From positions 16,134,017 through 16,198,016 of the forward strand of contig NC_088307.1 of NCBI RefSeq assembly GCF_032854445.1: 64,000 nt of DNA, given 5' to 3'. Positions 46,491 through 59,440 of this stretch are shown piece after piece; the first letter of the stretch is position 1; each line of letters opens with the position of its first letter. The position numbers and the translations under genes are program-made. This DNA comes from Liolophura sinensis. Lineage: Eukaryota > Mollusca > Polyplacophora > Chitonida > Chitonidae. A model generated the notes under the pieces. The model made no database searches, was not told where the DNA came from, and saw only the letters and a program-made list of their open reading frames with translations.

Positions 46491-48551
46491 ACCCATGCAG
46501 GACCCAGGACTGTTGTAATGAGATAAAGCTCTTGGCTGATAAACCTGACTATAGCTGTTGGCAAACTCTAAGTTATAAGCTTAAAGCTGCCAGCTTGCAT
46601 GAACAATACAACCTAAACCTCTGCATCTAACGTCTGCCATTACCATCTTAAACTCAGCAACATCTGCTCCCCCTTGTTCCTGATTCTGTCATATGGACCA
46701 ATGGACAAGCCCACATTCATGTACTAACATTAAGAATTGTCAACCTTTGACGAAGAGAGGATCTGTGAAAATCAAGAGAACGAAGCACATATACTGGACT
46801 GACAGGCTGTACAATGTAGACTTTATAATAAGTCTTAGAAAAAAACAAAACAAAAACATGGTTTCAAGATGTTATCTCAAAATTGTTGGCGTGTCTGGCA
46901 GGAATAATGGACTATAATTAAAGGCTAACATATAAGAAACATGATCAAGGATCTCAAGAGTTGCTCATACTGGTAAAGAGCGGAATACCTCTGTCTAACA
47001 ACAGTATCTCATCAGCTGAACAGTGAGCTTGAGATGGCTTGCATGCTTTGTTCCTAGGCAAGCCATGGTGATCGCTGACGCAGCCCGAATACCATCTAAT
47101 TGTAGGCTGTAACTGACATCATCTTAGTGACATTACACCCTGGAGCTATTCCCTGCCCCATTCTGAGCAATAATAGCTGACAGAGAGGCTCTGATCATAC
47201 TAATACAGATATCTGGAGCATTATTATTAAACTCTACCAAATGCATCTTTTCCCAAGAAAAAGAACATTAATACACAGTACAGCACTAAATATGTCATGT
47301 CTCCTAATGCTTCCGGTGTGAAAACTGCTAATCTGAGCGAAAAGAGCTCCTCAGTGGGAGATACGATATTAAAGAGAAATGACTTTGATATCAGGCATCG
47401 GCTGAGTGAAAGTAGTCCATGCATCTATATAATTACTGTCTCTTTTTCTATCCAGCTCTATCTGTCTCATGACAACGTTAATATTTACCGCCATCTGACG
47501 GACACTATCTTGAACATGTATCTGAAGATGCTTTGTTAAATAACGAATTTTCATGGCTGGGTGAAAATATACGTAAATATTTCGAAGGAGGAAATCATAG
47601 GAAAATTTTTTAAAAATTTAAACCATGTAATAGTACTAGTATTCTAATGCATTCTTGATACACAAACATTCAAGTTTATCATACTAATTATATACACCTT
47701 TATGTGTCTTTAAAATTTTCATACACTTTTTCTTAAATATTTGAGACATACTAAGGGTATGCTGTCTGTATTCTATGATCCACCCATCTATTCCCGCGCC
47801 ATATAGAGGCTAATAAAGTTTCTACTGTTTAACCCTAATTCTCAGAAATCTGTAAATAATGCTGCCCTGGAAACCAAACCTACATTTATAAATAGTGCAG
47901 CTGTCAGTTAGGATCAACAATGTATCTTCCTCAGGTGATACAACATGGAAACCCCTTGGGGGGCATACTGACCTATGGCAGATGTATAGTTGTGTCAACA
48001 GTTGGCACCAGGGATGCTGAGATTACCACTAACACACATACTATACAACCTGCAGTTTTTGTTTCTGGACAGAGGACTACTGCAACCTTCACAGATGTAC
48101 ATGTGTATACACAGGATACAATCTGACATTGGTCCATCCATCTTAAAATCGTTAGGCAACTGAGGTTGTTGGGTTGCTGGAGATTTTTTTTGTATGATTT
48201 TTGTCCTGCCTATGAAAAATCACAGGAATTTTAAAGAAATCAACATTTTGAGAAGAAATAAAGCAAATGAAACAAACAATTCAATCAAATTCCCACTAAA
48301 ACTTTTTTGAAGGGCCAGACAAATTGCATGTACGCCCACTGAACAAACTTTATATAATGGCTTTGTTATGATTTCACTGAATTTCAGGATATAAATATAT
48401 ATTTTATTGAATTGTTCTATCGTAAAAATCAAATCTTCGAAAGAATAATTTCATTTGTTTCATCATTTTACACATGTAAATTATCCTAATGTCATATATC
48501 ATGGAAATACCAAACAAAGTACCCTGATTTACAGCCTAGATCTTTCTGATT

Positions 48552-48752
48552 TTTGGGGTTTATTTATTTGATGCTTGTTTAGTGGTGTGCTCAGAAACGC
48601 TTCACTTTCATTATTTGTGGTGGAAACAGCCGTGCCTGCAGTATAAACCACCAACTTTTGAATGGTATCTGACAAACTTTCAGGCACAAAGACAAAGACA
48701 ACATAGTGACCAAAAGCTGGATTTGAACACGTGACCTCACTGGTGAAGGACA
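48552..48752 (-). mobile_element. possible old SINE
   Basis: Starts with a tttatttatttgatgcttgt tail-like run and ends with gctggatttgaacacgtgac, a B-box-like tRNA remnant in reverse. The body does not match SINE-A. Confidence 0.4.
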
Positions 48753-49101
48753 TAATATAAATAGCTAGCCATAGCTTTCAGTAACCATCTGAACCAGAAA
48801 GGCTCCTCTCTTGCTCACCATTTACGTTAATGTGCACGCATCTATATGCAAGCATGTCTATATATAGGCTTTGAAAAAACAACAAAAAACCCCTAAAGAA
48901 CACAAAGCATTGGAAGCTGCTAAAACGGTATCCATGGAAACGAAGGATCTTGTCGTAAGGCACAATGTCTGTGTAATGTTGTGTATTAATGATGTTTCAT
49001 GTTTCAGCTGTCGTTCTTTGGATAAAAGAGCTGACAACATTAAAGTGCCGACTACATTTGCATTCTTAGGTTAAAGTAAAACAACAAACTGAACCCCTCA
49101 C

Positions 49102-49149
49102 TTCATATAGTCAAATCTCAGTCCAAGCCAGTTACGTTTTTCCATCTTA
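49102..49149 (-). CDS. candidate Slo2 cassette exon E3 (16 codons) in the S1-S2 loop
   Basis: A 48-nt block bounded by tatttttatag and gtgagg. In the phase left by exon E2 (TG + T) it reads C-KMEKRNWLGLRFDYM and ends with AA, which joins C of exon E4 to give Asn. Its length is a multiple of three and its phases fit both neighbours, so E2 can join E4 with or without it. The peptide has no clear counterpart in vertebrate Slack, whose S1-S2 loop is shorter and poorly conserved. Support is splice signals and phase only. Confidence 0.42.
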
Positions 49150-49887
49150 CTATAAAAATAAATTGTGATGTCACAACCTGAATGTATGAAGGCCATGGCC
49201 AGATATGCCGGCAGTCCGTTACTAAAGTGGGAGAGGGGAAAGTTATGCATTTCAAAATGAACACAGAACCAGAAGCTCTTTTATTACAAAATTATTACAC
49301 ATACATATATATATGCATTCTGTTAGTTTTAAACTTTTAAATTTAAATCATGTTATGTCATCTTGGTTTTCCATAAGCCATCAGTGACACTTTGAATTCC
49401 TTGGTCTCAGATTAGTTACTGATTTTGTCAGCTGAGCTTAAAAATTACAACTCTTCTGGATAGTAACAATCACAAACCTGAAACTTGGTCTGTCGCCTGA
49501 GTTGTCCTCAAAGTGTAAACACTGTACACAATGAAAACAGCTTCCCTGTGGTTTTAAAGTAATTCTGAATTCAGACCTCATTTATGCAGGAATAATAAAG
49601 ACCATAAAATTGCAATTACCGTAATAACATTCATTCAGCATCCAAATTCCATAAACCACCATTTTAATCAAATGGTTCCATTGCTACGGTGCATGAACTT
49701 GGCTGCTCTTCTTCTCAAAATTAAGATCATCTCTCAATCTTCAAAATAGATCCTTATTGCTTCTTCTGTTCATTGTCAAAACAAAAATTAAGGTCAAGAC
49801 TCCCAAAGAAGTTGTTAATCACTCCTTTAACATGGGTCATGGTGTACATTTTCTTTGTTTCCACTGTTTCCAAACTAACGTTCCATG

Positions 49888-50152
49888 AGTTTATTTATCT
49901 GATTGGTGTTTTACCCCGTACTCAAGAATATTTCACTTATATGACGGTGGCCAGCATTATGGTGGGTGGAAACCAGGCAGAGCCCGGGGGAAACCCACGA
50001 CCATTCGTGGGTTGCTGGCAGACCTTCCCATGTACGGCCGGAGAGGAAGCCAGCATGAGCTGGACTTGAACTCACAGCGACCGCATTGGTGAGCAACTCC
50101 TGGGTCATTACGCTGCGCTAGCGCGCTAACCAACTGAGCCACGGAGGCCCCA
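49888..50152 (-). mobile_element. SINE-A, full length
   Basis: Close to consensus, including the head ggggcctccgtggctcagtt on the reverse strand. Confidence 0.95.
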
Positions 50153-53100
50153 GGTACATACTTGTGTTAATTGTAACATTATTATGGATGGTCTTTATTA
50201 TTCACGAATAAGTAGCCTATCATACGAAATTGGAATTACTGAAGGTTATCTTTTTGAAGAACAATATTGCTATTGTTACCTGTGCAATTTCATAGCCGTT
50301 AAAACAAACTGGAGCCATTTTCCCACTATGTGAACTATCACGGCCCAGCACACATGTAAATGACTTGAGATCACCAGAACTCAAGACTAAATCCATCCTC
50401 GCAAAATAATTGGTATGATTGGTATTTAAAGTAGTGGCCAAGGGGTGGAACAGGTAGTACAGACGGATCACGATGGCAACTGATAACTCGATTTAAAGGT
50501 TACACGAACGCATTGATTTTCCTTACTTTTTTATGTAAATTTGTCAACTTCAACCTCAAAAATATATGCCCCCTAAGTTTTGCGTGGTACAATGCATGTA
50601 CCACATGCAGCTTGCACTTTTCTCAAGAACATATAGTGACCACCATTTTTTTTAGCTGTGGTTGCTGGAAGTGAAGTCATAGCATTTTGTTACCCTGGTA
50701 ACCTGAAGGAGGGGAGGAAGTAACAGTGCTCAAAAAGTTTTCAGTTTTATCCAACACAGACAAAATTCTGATATATTTTAACTAAGTGCAAACTAACAGT
50801 CCAGAAATCTGCAGTACAGCAACAACCTAAAATGTCTTTGTGGCAGTATTACCCAATCAGAGCTCCTTTAGTCTTCAGTTCAGAGGCAAATCTTGGACCT
50901 GTTTGAATGGCACATGTGTAACGTATAGGTCATATGTAGTGACAAACATAAACCAAATACAATACTAATAATGTACATACATATACATTCTGGCAGTTTT
51001 AATTTTCATCAATGTTTATTGATATTCCAAAAACCATATCAGTTCATGTCCCTTTAACTATCACAGCTTGATAAACCTCTTCTGGGTTCAATACACCAGT
51101 GTAAAATGTTCCGAGACCACAGGGGATTTTCTGGTAATCTAGCTCAATAATGTAAGCAAATTATAATGTCAGAGTCAATTCAGAGGCCAGAGCTTTCTGA
51201 TCACTCCAGGGTTTGGTTTCATGGCTCTCTTGTCTAGACAGCCAGTTTAGTTACATAAGATTGCGAACGCACAAGCCTGGAAACTGATGTTGACTGTCCT
51301 CTGGATAAATGTCAGACGGTATTTGTTCTTGTGGTCATTCAACGAAAAACACAGACAGAGTCACCATAAAAAACCTCTTGCCTGACAAGAGTCACTGGTT
51401 CTAGCTGTTTGATGGAGCTGAAACGGCCAGGCGTCTTCTACAAACTGAAATTGTACAGCAATCCCAAGGAAGATCCAATTATGCAAATCCGCAGTGAAAC
51501 AGTAATTTGATTGGAACATATGGAAATTTGACCCAGATAGAAATCTGGCAATATGGTTATAGCCTTCCCCGTTACAGGTTTGCCCTCTAGTGAAAATTAG
51601 GTGTCCCTAAAATCTGACAATGTTTGTGGGAAATGTGTGTAGAGGCACTTTGTGAATAATGAAAGGAAATATAAGGCTTGTCAGAATAATTTGGTTAAAA
51701 AATCACTTCGCCAGACGTTTCAGTCCCCAAGGAAACGACCATGAAACGTTGGGGCAAGTTACAATTACATTTCATATCAGGTAACTTCTAACACAGATTC
51801 TGAATTTTTCATGTGTGCATGGTGCTAATTAGTCTGGGAAAGGTTAAGACTGTGAGAAGCGTGTATGCCATCAGACAAGTAATCAACTTGTACACAGTAC
51901 AGATTGGTGCCAGTATACAAGTCCAAGTCATATATTAGTAATGGTAGTGAAGCTTTGATCGTCTCTAAGTGTGCTCCTATAGAAGTACATCTAGATGTAC
52001 GTCTTCAAGCAATTATAGAAGAGCCCGCATGCATGCTTAACTGATGAACATATAATGGTTACAGTAATCCTGGATTACAAAACTGATCTGAGACAAATAA
52101 ACACACATATGGGATCAAATTTACTTGCTAAATGTAGCTTAGTGGCTCCAAGATACATTTGGCCCACATGTCAAAACAGAATGTACCCAAAAAATACATA
52201 TTAAAGTATAAAGGTATCATGTAATCCTGACATAAAAAATAGTTTCTGACAGCAGAATGCAACGATCATATTAAGCATAATAATTAATATGCATTAATCT
52301 AGATGATCTTTAAAATATCTCCTTCTCCACATGTTAGAAACTGTCACTTCAAAGGCATGATCGGAATAAGTAGAGTTAAAACAACGCTTTCATTTGCTTT
52401 AATGATTACTGGGCAGTGACACCAGCTCCAGGGGTGTCACATATAGATCATAAGCTCCCGCTATACAATGTACAGGCGAGCTAAAATGCTGATCATCCTT
52501 TAAACAGCATATGCAGATCAAATCTACTGTGATCTCTATAACCGGGACAACAGCTGGTTTGATCTATGATTCGATGTTACACACAAAACTGAATCAGACA
52601 TCTCAGAATGATGCAGCTGTTAGACCCCACACAGTTCCATCCAGCCATCCCAGACTGTCGACACGGCTGTCAGCCTTTTTATTACACTATAATTCACGTC
52701 TTGCTGGAAAACGATGTTTTGGTGCAGTGATAAACCTTGTTTCCAGAGCTGCTGTCAACAGATCAAGGTCTTTAGGCAAATGAGCAGCTAGAAGTCTTCT
52801 GACCCAAATTCCAAGATGCCAAGGGAATGATAAAGGAAGCTAAATCATCGCGATAAATATGGAAATTGGCGGATGGTGACTTGATCGATATCGGATCAGG
52901 TTTTCAGATTAACACAATCACAGGCGCAAGAGATCAAACCAGATGCCTGGTTGCACTGATAACCCATCGCATGTCAATCGTGCTGTCAAGTCACCACAGC
53001 ACGAGCGAAGCAATTAAACAAGAGATGAAAGTCAACAAGTATAATCTTCCGCTTATGTTGTATAAACTGACTTTCTTTCGGATGGTTCAATACCCTAATA

Positions 53101-53158
53101 TTCTGTACCAATGAAACCAAGGCAAGTCAATGATTGAAGTACATGTGGTATGTTTCTA

Positions 53159-53164
<6 letters not shown>

Positions 53165-53196
<32 letters not shown>
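53165..53196. repeat. poly(A) run
   Basis: About 30 consecutive A on the plus strand. Single-base runs of this length are prone to length error. Other homopolymers: C at 18,774-18,786 and G at 44,011-44,027. Confidence 0.93.
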
Positions 53197-53465
53197 GTAA
53201 ATCTACCAAGTATTAATCTATATATATGTCATGAACAGCGCTCTGGCCGAAGCAGTCACGTGTTCAAATCCAGTACGTTGCTGCATCGGCATGATGGGTT
53301 TGCATCAGCTTTGTCAAAGACTGAATGTTTAGTCTGAACACAAGGTTTATTCTTCCACCAATAAACATGACCAGTCATGTATCTGGAACATTGTAGAGGA
53401 CTCCATTGAATGCTAATCAAACAAACAACTAAACCAACAAATAGATACAAAAAGTGAGCACTTAC

Positions 53466-53559
53466 CATTTGCATTCCCTCTTGTCCATAATGACTCGTAC
53501 CACGTACAAAATACATGTCAGCAGCTTGATCACCAGGTTGAAAATCCGAATACGAAGAC
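53466..53559 (-). CDS. slo2: Slo2 exon E2: transmembrane segment S1
   Basis: Encodes LRIRIFNLVIKLLTCILYVV then RVIMDKRECK, matching vertebrate [26 protein letters not shown] (shown for comparison only in part: [11 protein letters not shown]). Acceptor tgtattgaag, donor gtaagt. Starts with two bases completing Ser and ends with TG, completed by the first base of the next exon to a Cys. The hydrophobic core is S1; the charged end enters the extracellular S1-S2 loop. Confidence 0.94.
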
Positions 53560-54177
53560 CTTCAATACAGAAAAGATGAATGAATTATGCACGATTATGG
53601 ATTAATTAATGTCACTTTGACAATAATTCCGCCATATCACGTTTAACCTAGCTGTAAAATAGCTTTGACATGATACACAAAGATGAAATTTAATAAACCA
53701 GGTATTTCATGCAAGGGGACACCAAATAAATATACTGAAAATGTTGGACGTTTTTCACATATACACATGCTTGTAATAATATATAAATTACTTGCTTGAA
53801 GATTAACACAACATGAGAATATTTCAATGTACATTGCAGTCAAATGCATTTCGTTCTGTAATTCACTATACTGGAGTTTGATAGAACAGCAGTTTAATAC
53901 TGGTGTACATATTTATCTCATCTCTGTGGGCACAGCTATAGTGCCTTCGGCTCGAACATGTATCTAACAACTTTTGGTTTTTCCTTTTCAAATTGCAACC
54001 ACCTCACTTTGCAGCAACAAATTTCAGACATTCATCCATTTCTTGCATAGAATGTATTAGTATTGCTACAAGGTCAATGATGTTCCAAACATACATTTTA
54101 CCATACGCCGATAAGTTTGAATGACTGGCTGCCTTAAACAGCAAGCAAGTTGGTTGTTTCTATGTTTCTAGCTTCCT

Positions 54178-54272
54178 ATGTATGTCCGAGAGGAAGCCAA
54201 CATGAGCTGGACTTGAACTCACACTGACCACATTGCTGAGAGGCTCTTGAGCCATTAACTGTGCTACCTTAA
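54178..54272 (-). mobile_element. SINE-A fragment (tRNA-like head side)
   Basis: gagaggaagccaacatgagc, tggacttgaactcacactga and gctgagaggctcttgagcc; the body and tail are missing. Confidence 0.8.
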
Positions 54273-57200
54273 TGCCCGATGGGCAGTGCGAGCTCTCAGT
54301 TCCTGGTTGTCCTGGAGTTTTGGGCTAGCAATTTTGCCAGCCCCCAGCTGTTGTCCATGGGGTTTGATCAACTGCAGATTTACATGTACTCCTCACAGTG
54401 GATCGGCTATCAGAATTGTTTACAATTACATCAAGGTTTATGTACATCTAAATAATTTCACTTTTCCAGGCTTTTGTACAATTATATCGGCTTCAAGCAA
54501 TGTGAAAATGAGCTTACAGTACAATCCAGAAATAACAAAACAAAGCGGAACCCATTTTCCGAAGTATTTGCTGACTGCGCATGTGGAACAGTGACTACTT
54601 TACGACCACAAAATGCTTTTATAGTGATGTTTTTAGCACATACATACGCACTGGGATGAAACTGCATTTATTTTCTTGTACGTCGGCGCCTTGTTCTCTC
54701 AACATGTGTACTATGCAGAGCGAGATGCCCCTGAGAATCAACAACTGAATAATGTAACAGGATCCTTTTTCTTGTATATCTACAGTTGTTAGTGATTGTA
54801 TCACATGTACATGTAAACCAGTTTAAATTACCCAAAAACAACCTGAGCTTTTTTTCAATTTCTTCTGTCAAATGTTATTTTGAAAATTTTCCAGGCTTTT
54901 CCAAGTAGTTAATTCTCATCAGTCACACAATCAGTGTGAGTTTCTTCCACAATGTGCAAAGTGTACTCCCTCCTAAATGCTAGCCGCCATAAATAAAATT
55001 AGGGCCTTAAGGTTTGCCGCTTTCAGACAATATAAACTTTTCTCGATCAAGGACTACATGTGGTGTCGCAGGTGAAAAGGGGAGCAACTCAATACACAAG
55101 CACACATGTTAACGCACACAGACGAAATGCTTTTCCTAGGTCATTTCCCTTGACTACAAAGCACATATGTTAACAAGTACAGACTGAACTTCCGTCAGTT
55201 TCGGTAAGATGATGGACAGTACAGAAGTTCCAATCTGTTCCGAATGAATATAAAGGAAAATGCATCTAAAACGAAATATTCTTGTAACACGATAGGATGA
55301 TACTGCTTCGCCAAGGTGGAGACGTTATCAGAAAATAATATCAGAAAATTGAAATTATGTTCGTAAAATGTGCAAACGGCAATCGGTAGCGCTAGCACAG
55401 ACACTATTCCTGTTGCTCAAGACATATGAACTTCCTTTCAATATAAAGCTCCCGTGTGGCAGATTTCATGATAAGGGGGGCCAATCATCCAACATTTTAT
55501 ATTAATCATTGTGTCAAAAATTATATCCATTTGAGGGCCAAACTGAGTTTTACAGGAATCCATATCCGTTGTAGACATATTGTAAATAATACAACAGTCA
55601 AGATTGATGTGGTTTGATTTCTTATGTCATCCAAAAAAATAATGTGCGGGGTATTGGACAGACAATTTTCCCATTTGTCTGTCCAATTCGTGTGCTTTGA
55701 AAATATATAACTGGCACTCATATGTCTGTCTAGTCTGTGAAATGGCAGACACGGGGTTCATTGAATATTTACAAATATAAAACCATAATCCCGCAATGAA
55801 GTGGATTTGTATTAACTGTAAATTTTTTTTAATCTGGTTTAAGCTTAGTTACTATTAGAACACAATGCAGAAACATGGTCATATTTTGCAAACTTTTTGA
55901 TTGTTGTTTATCTCTCCAAATATTTGAAAAGTTCAACACTGCTTTCCATATTTGTTTTTTGTTCAGATTTCCGATCCTCAATTTAACTACAACCGTAATT
56001 TCGCATGCAGTCTTTCCACTTCCTATTTTCTGATGTTGTTGACATGCTGAGAGAGGAAAGAATTTTTTTCTACAGTCTGTCTGATTATGAAGCATTTGCA
56101 GCTATGAATCGATAGCAGCTGTTTTAGTTCATTATTTGGAAGAGTACTGCATGTTACGTCTTGGTACATTTGCATGAGTCTAGTTTACATTGTCTTCAAA
56201 ACGGTCTCATAGTCTTCCACAATCGATCAAGCCACATTTTCCAATTTTTTGTTTGCGTGTAGCAAACATTTCAACTGTTAGACACTCCTTGTTGCAAGCG
56301 CTTGAAGTCACACAGACTTTGTCATACATTTGGAAAAAAAACCCAGGTGTTTATTTCATTTTCAGTCACGCACTGAACCAGATTTTTCTCGGCACTTCAA
56401 GCGACAATCACGTCCAATTTCCTTAAAATTTTATCTAGGCAGGCAAACCTCTGCTGTGAAGAATATCTTACGATATGTTACGTTATTTTATGCGTTACCG
56501 CAAATCAATATCCCTGTAAATAAATCTTTGTCTATATTGTTGGTACTAAGACACATTATACCAGACATTGACAATATGACTCAAAGTGTTCTATCTGAAT
56601 GCAGGCAAGTATGCTGCCATAAGGGTAGTGTCAAGACATTTTGGGGGAGGAGGGAGGTGAGTAAAACTTACAACCTTAACTGTGTTATTCACTTTCATAA
56701 CTCCGTCATATACTGTGACACAATCACATAGCTGCGCACTGGGGCTGATCCATGTTGCTAAAGACTCTTAGCCTGTATATTTAAGTAGCACATTCGGATG
56801 AAAATATTCAATGATTATACAAAGTCTTTGTTAATATATTTGTATCTCGTAAATGTTCACTTTAAATATTAACTTTAAAAAAAAAATATCACACCACTTA
56901 AAAAGAGGGCCCTCGCACAGTGGCTACATGTCTTTTTTTTTTAAAACACTACATATAACCTTGGATGTCATGTACATATAACATGGAAGTTGGTCGGGAA
57001 AATTTCGTCTAAGTGCATACAATGTTTTCTGATTGTAGGTTGTTGATACACCACCATCGCATGGAAATCTACCGAAGAGCACATTCTGGGGTCACTACTT
57101 TCATGCGACCAGCACACATGGGACAATGGACGTGAAGTGTCATCTCATCTTGCAGCTCCAGACATTATTGTGCCTGGAACTAGAAGGCATTTCCTGCCTT

Positions 57201-57297
57201 CCTTTGGAAATTTCTAATTTGTACAACTTAAATAAAAATAAAGAACTCTCTCCTTGCAGATAATCATGGTATCATGTTATTTTATATCCAAATGTAA

Positions 57298-57447
57298 AAC
57301 ATTGGCAATGTTGTCTGTGTGAAAATGAAACATTAGCAACGTTGTCTGTGTGAAAATGAAACATTGGCAACATCTGTGAAAATGAAACATTGGCAACATC
57401 TGTGTGAAAATGAAACATTGGCAACGTTGTCTGTGTGACACATCAGC
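57298..57447. repeat. about 30-bp tandem repeat, five copies
   Basis: Repeated gaaacattggcaac(gttgtc)tgtgtgaaaat, with some copies lacking the gttgtc segment. Confidence 0.85.
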
Positions 57448-58370
57448 CACATCACTTAATATTATGATTTTCTCACTGTTGAAGCAGTGTTTAAAAACTC
57501 ATTCTTCCAGTTTTGAAACTTTGTTCAATTTTACCAGTATGGTTAAACCAGAAATAAATTATTAACTATTAAATTTTCATTTTTGTCCATTACAGGTTGC
57601 TTATGTTTCATAATGTCTGTCCACCTGAAACATTTGACAAGTCACTGTTCAGAAAATTTTATTGTCTCACTTAAATGCCCAGGTCAGGAGCATGAGTTTA
57701 AAGAAACAGACAAGATGCAACAGTAAAATGATCACCTAAGGATTTGTTTCAGTTTAATTACAATGAAGAGGAAACAAAAGTTGTGAGGCTGTCTGCCTCC
57801 CCTTGCCACAATCATCAAACAAAATGTGCCTAAATTTTGTAGAAATTCTCTATATTCAAACAAAACAAAGGCATTGTATTGGTAATGACCTGGAGTAGAA
57901 TTCATTTAATTGCTACAGTAGAATTGATCGAGTTTAGTTTAATGCAATGAGATGATCGCAGGATCACCTGTTGCTTTAGGCTAATTTTGTAAGACTGTCA
58001 ACATTTTTTATTTAACACTTCAAATCGGTGTGCTAACTATCCTGGCATTACTGAAATAGAGAACTTCAACATTTCACCTATACAGAAATGTAAATTTCAG
58101 CCTCAAAGCATAAATTTTATTTTTCATCTTTGGGTGGGACATACTGGCTCCTTTTATAATGAAATCTGCTGTCAGGGTGGTTTCAGGACTGCAGATAACA
58201 ATCATCACTGAGGCGGTAACCTATTAATTCTCTGTACCATTTCTGCATGAGGAAATATACCATGTGATATATATATATATATGTATTATACATAGCTATG
58301 GGAGTAATTTTTCAGTGCTTATAATGCTTTAGCAGTATTATACATGTAGTGAGAGGAAATTTATTTATTT

Positions 58371-58540
58371 GTTTTGATTTATTTAATTATTTGATTGGTG
58401 TTTTACGCCGTGCTCAAGAATATTTCACTTATACAACGGCGGCCAGCGTTATGGTAGTTGAAAACTGGGCACAGCCCGGGTTGAAACCCATGACGATCCG
58501 CAGGTTCCTGTCAGACCGTCCCATTTACGGCCGGAGACAG
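58371..58540 (-). mobile_element. SINE-A fragment, head missing
   Basis: tatttgattggtgttttacg to gtcccatttacggccggaga. Intron between E1 and E2, about 210 bp from E1. Confidence 0.9.
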
Positions 58541-58748
58541 AGGAAATTTCTCTTTAGCATCATATTATTTGGTATACATCTATAGTCACTGCTGGATCTT
58601 GGAGCATTGGACAACTGAGTTCACATCCTGGTATAATCTATCATTTCCTCATTTGTACAACTGCACCGACAAAGGTCCCATAGAAACATCTCAGGAAAGG
58701 TCGCAGGAAAAAAAAATTATCATCCTGCTGATTAACTGTAACACTTAC

Positions 58749-58828
58749 TTGATCTTTGGTTTTTGATGAAGTAAAGCTGAAGGCGTTCCTTGAAGGACTT
58801 TTCATTGGTAAAAAATTCCACACGAACT
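58749..58828 (-). CDS. slo2: Slo2 exon E1: cytoplasmic N-terminal segment before S1
   Basis: Encodes VRVEFFTNEKSFKERLQLYF followed by IKNQRS. It matches the vertebrate Slack stretch VEFYVNENTFKERLKLFF just before S1. The acceptor is ttgttacag at the high end and the donor gtaagt at the low end. It begins with the last base of a codon and ends with one base (A) that joins GT of the next exon to give Ser. It is the most upstream exon I can identify; about 60 residues of the N-terminus, including the start Met, should lie further upstream. Confidence 0.93.
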
Positions 58829-59139
58829 CTGTAACAAGGTAAAAAAAAAATGTGTTTGTATTTATGACAGCTTTTCCATAATTTCCTACAATGAAAGAAA
58901 TACCACCTGTGGGATTCAGAAGTTGAAGCTCTGACACAGCAAAAAGAGAAATAAAGCCTGCAGATAAGACATTATGATGAGGTACATGTACATCTATGCC
59001 CAAATAGGTGACAATTATCAGTGTGTACATAAATAACCATGTGATATGTGTGTATTTGGCTTCCAGTGCTGTGCAGGTATTTGCATCAGACTTGCATGCA
59101 TTTGTCCTCTAACTGACTTCAATGTATTTGCACTGTAAT

Positions 59140-59440
59140 TGACTTGCATGTGCATGTATTTGTACTTCAGGTGATCTGCATGTATTTGCTCATGTACTTC
59201 TGATGATCTGCATGTATTTGCTCATGTACTTCAGGTGATCTGTATGTATTTGCTCATGTACTTCTGATGATCTGCATGTATGTGCTCATCTACCTCAGGT
59301 GATCTGCATGTATTTGCTCATGTACTTCAGGTGATCTGCATGTATGTGCTCATGTACTTCAGGTGATCTGCATGTATTTGCTCATGTACTTCTGGTGATC
59401 TGCATGTATGTGCTCATGTACCTCAGGTGATCTGCATGTG
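59140..59440. repeat. 32-bp minisatellite, about nine copies
   Basis: Unit gtgatctgcatgtatttgct then catgtacttcag. In the intron upstream of E1. Confidence 0.9.

Larger units (their letters stand above)
43867..49101 (-). other. intron between E4 and candidate E3
   Basis: SINE copies at 44.8-45.2, 45.6, 46.3 and possibly 48.6 kb, plus unique AT-rich sequence. No further exon seen. Confidence 0.7.
49150..53465 (-). other. intron between candidate E3 and E2
   Basis: One full SINE-A at 49,888 and a long poly(A) run at 53,165. The segment 52.4-53.1 kb is less AT-rich and of mixed complexity; see findings. Confidence 0.7.
53560..58748 (-). other. intron between E1 and E2
   Basis: SINE-A fragments at 54,178 and 58,371 and a short array at 57,298. 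Reading frames of up to 133 codons here have no recognisable product and sit in AT-rich sequence; I regard them as chance. Confidence 0.7.
6428..58828 (-). other. slo2: Slo2/KCNT-type K+ channel gene, partial at both ends
   Basis: Gene span of the recognised exons, read right to left. The spliced product matches vertebrate KCNT1/KCNT2 (Slack/Slick) along its whole visible length: S1-S6 with a non-charged S4, pore filter TVGYGD, then two RCK domains (gating ring). In the family, four subunits form a plasma-membrane K+ channel opened by intracellular ions (Na+, Cl- or Ca2+, depending on the animal) and weakly by voltage. Every adjacent pair of the 24 main exons joins in a matching phase with gt/ag borders, except one gc donor at 7,649. 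The exons total about 3.0 kb in about 52 kb; the longest intron is about 14 kb. The start codon, any exon upstream of 58,828 and the far C-terminus are not identified. Identity is secure at family level; the exact paralogue name is inferred. Confidence 0.96.

Noticed and set aside
56330-56731. 133-codon plus-strand frame
   Set aside because: No recognisable domain and no supporting signals.
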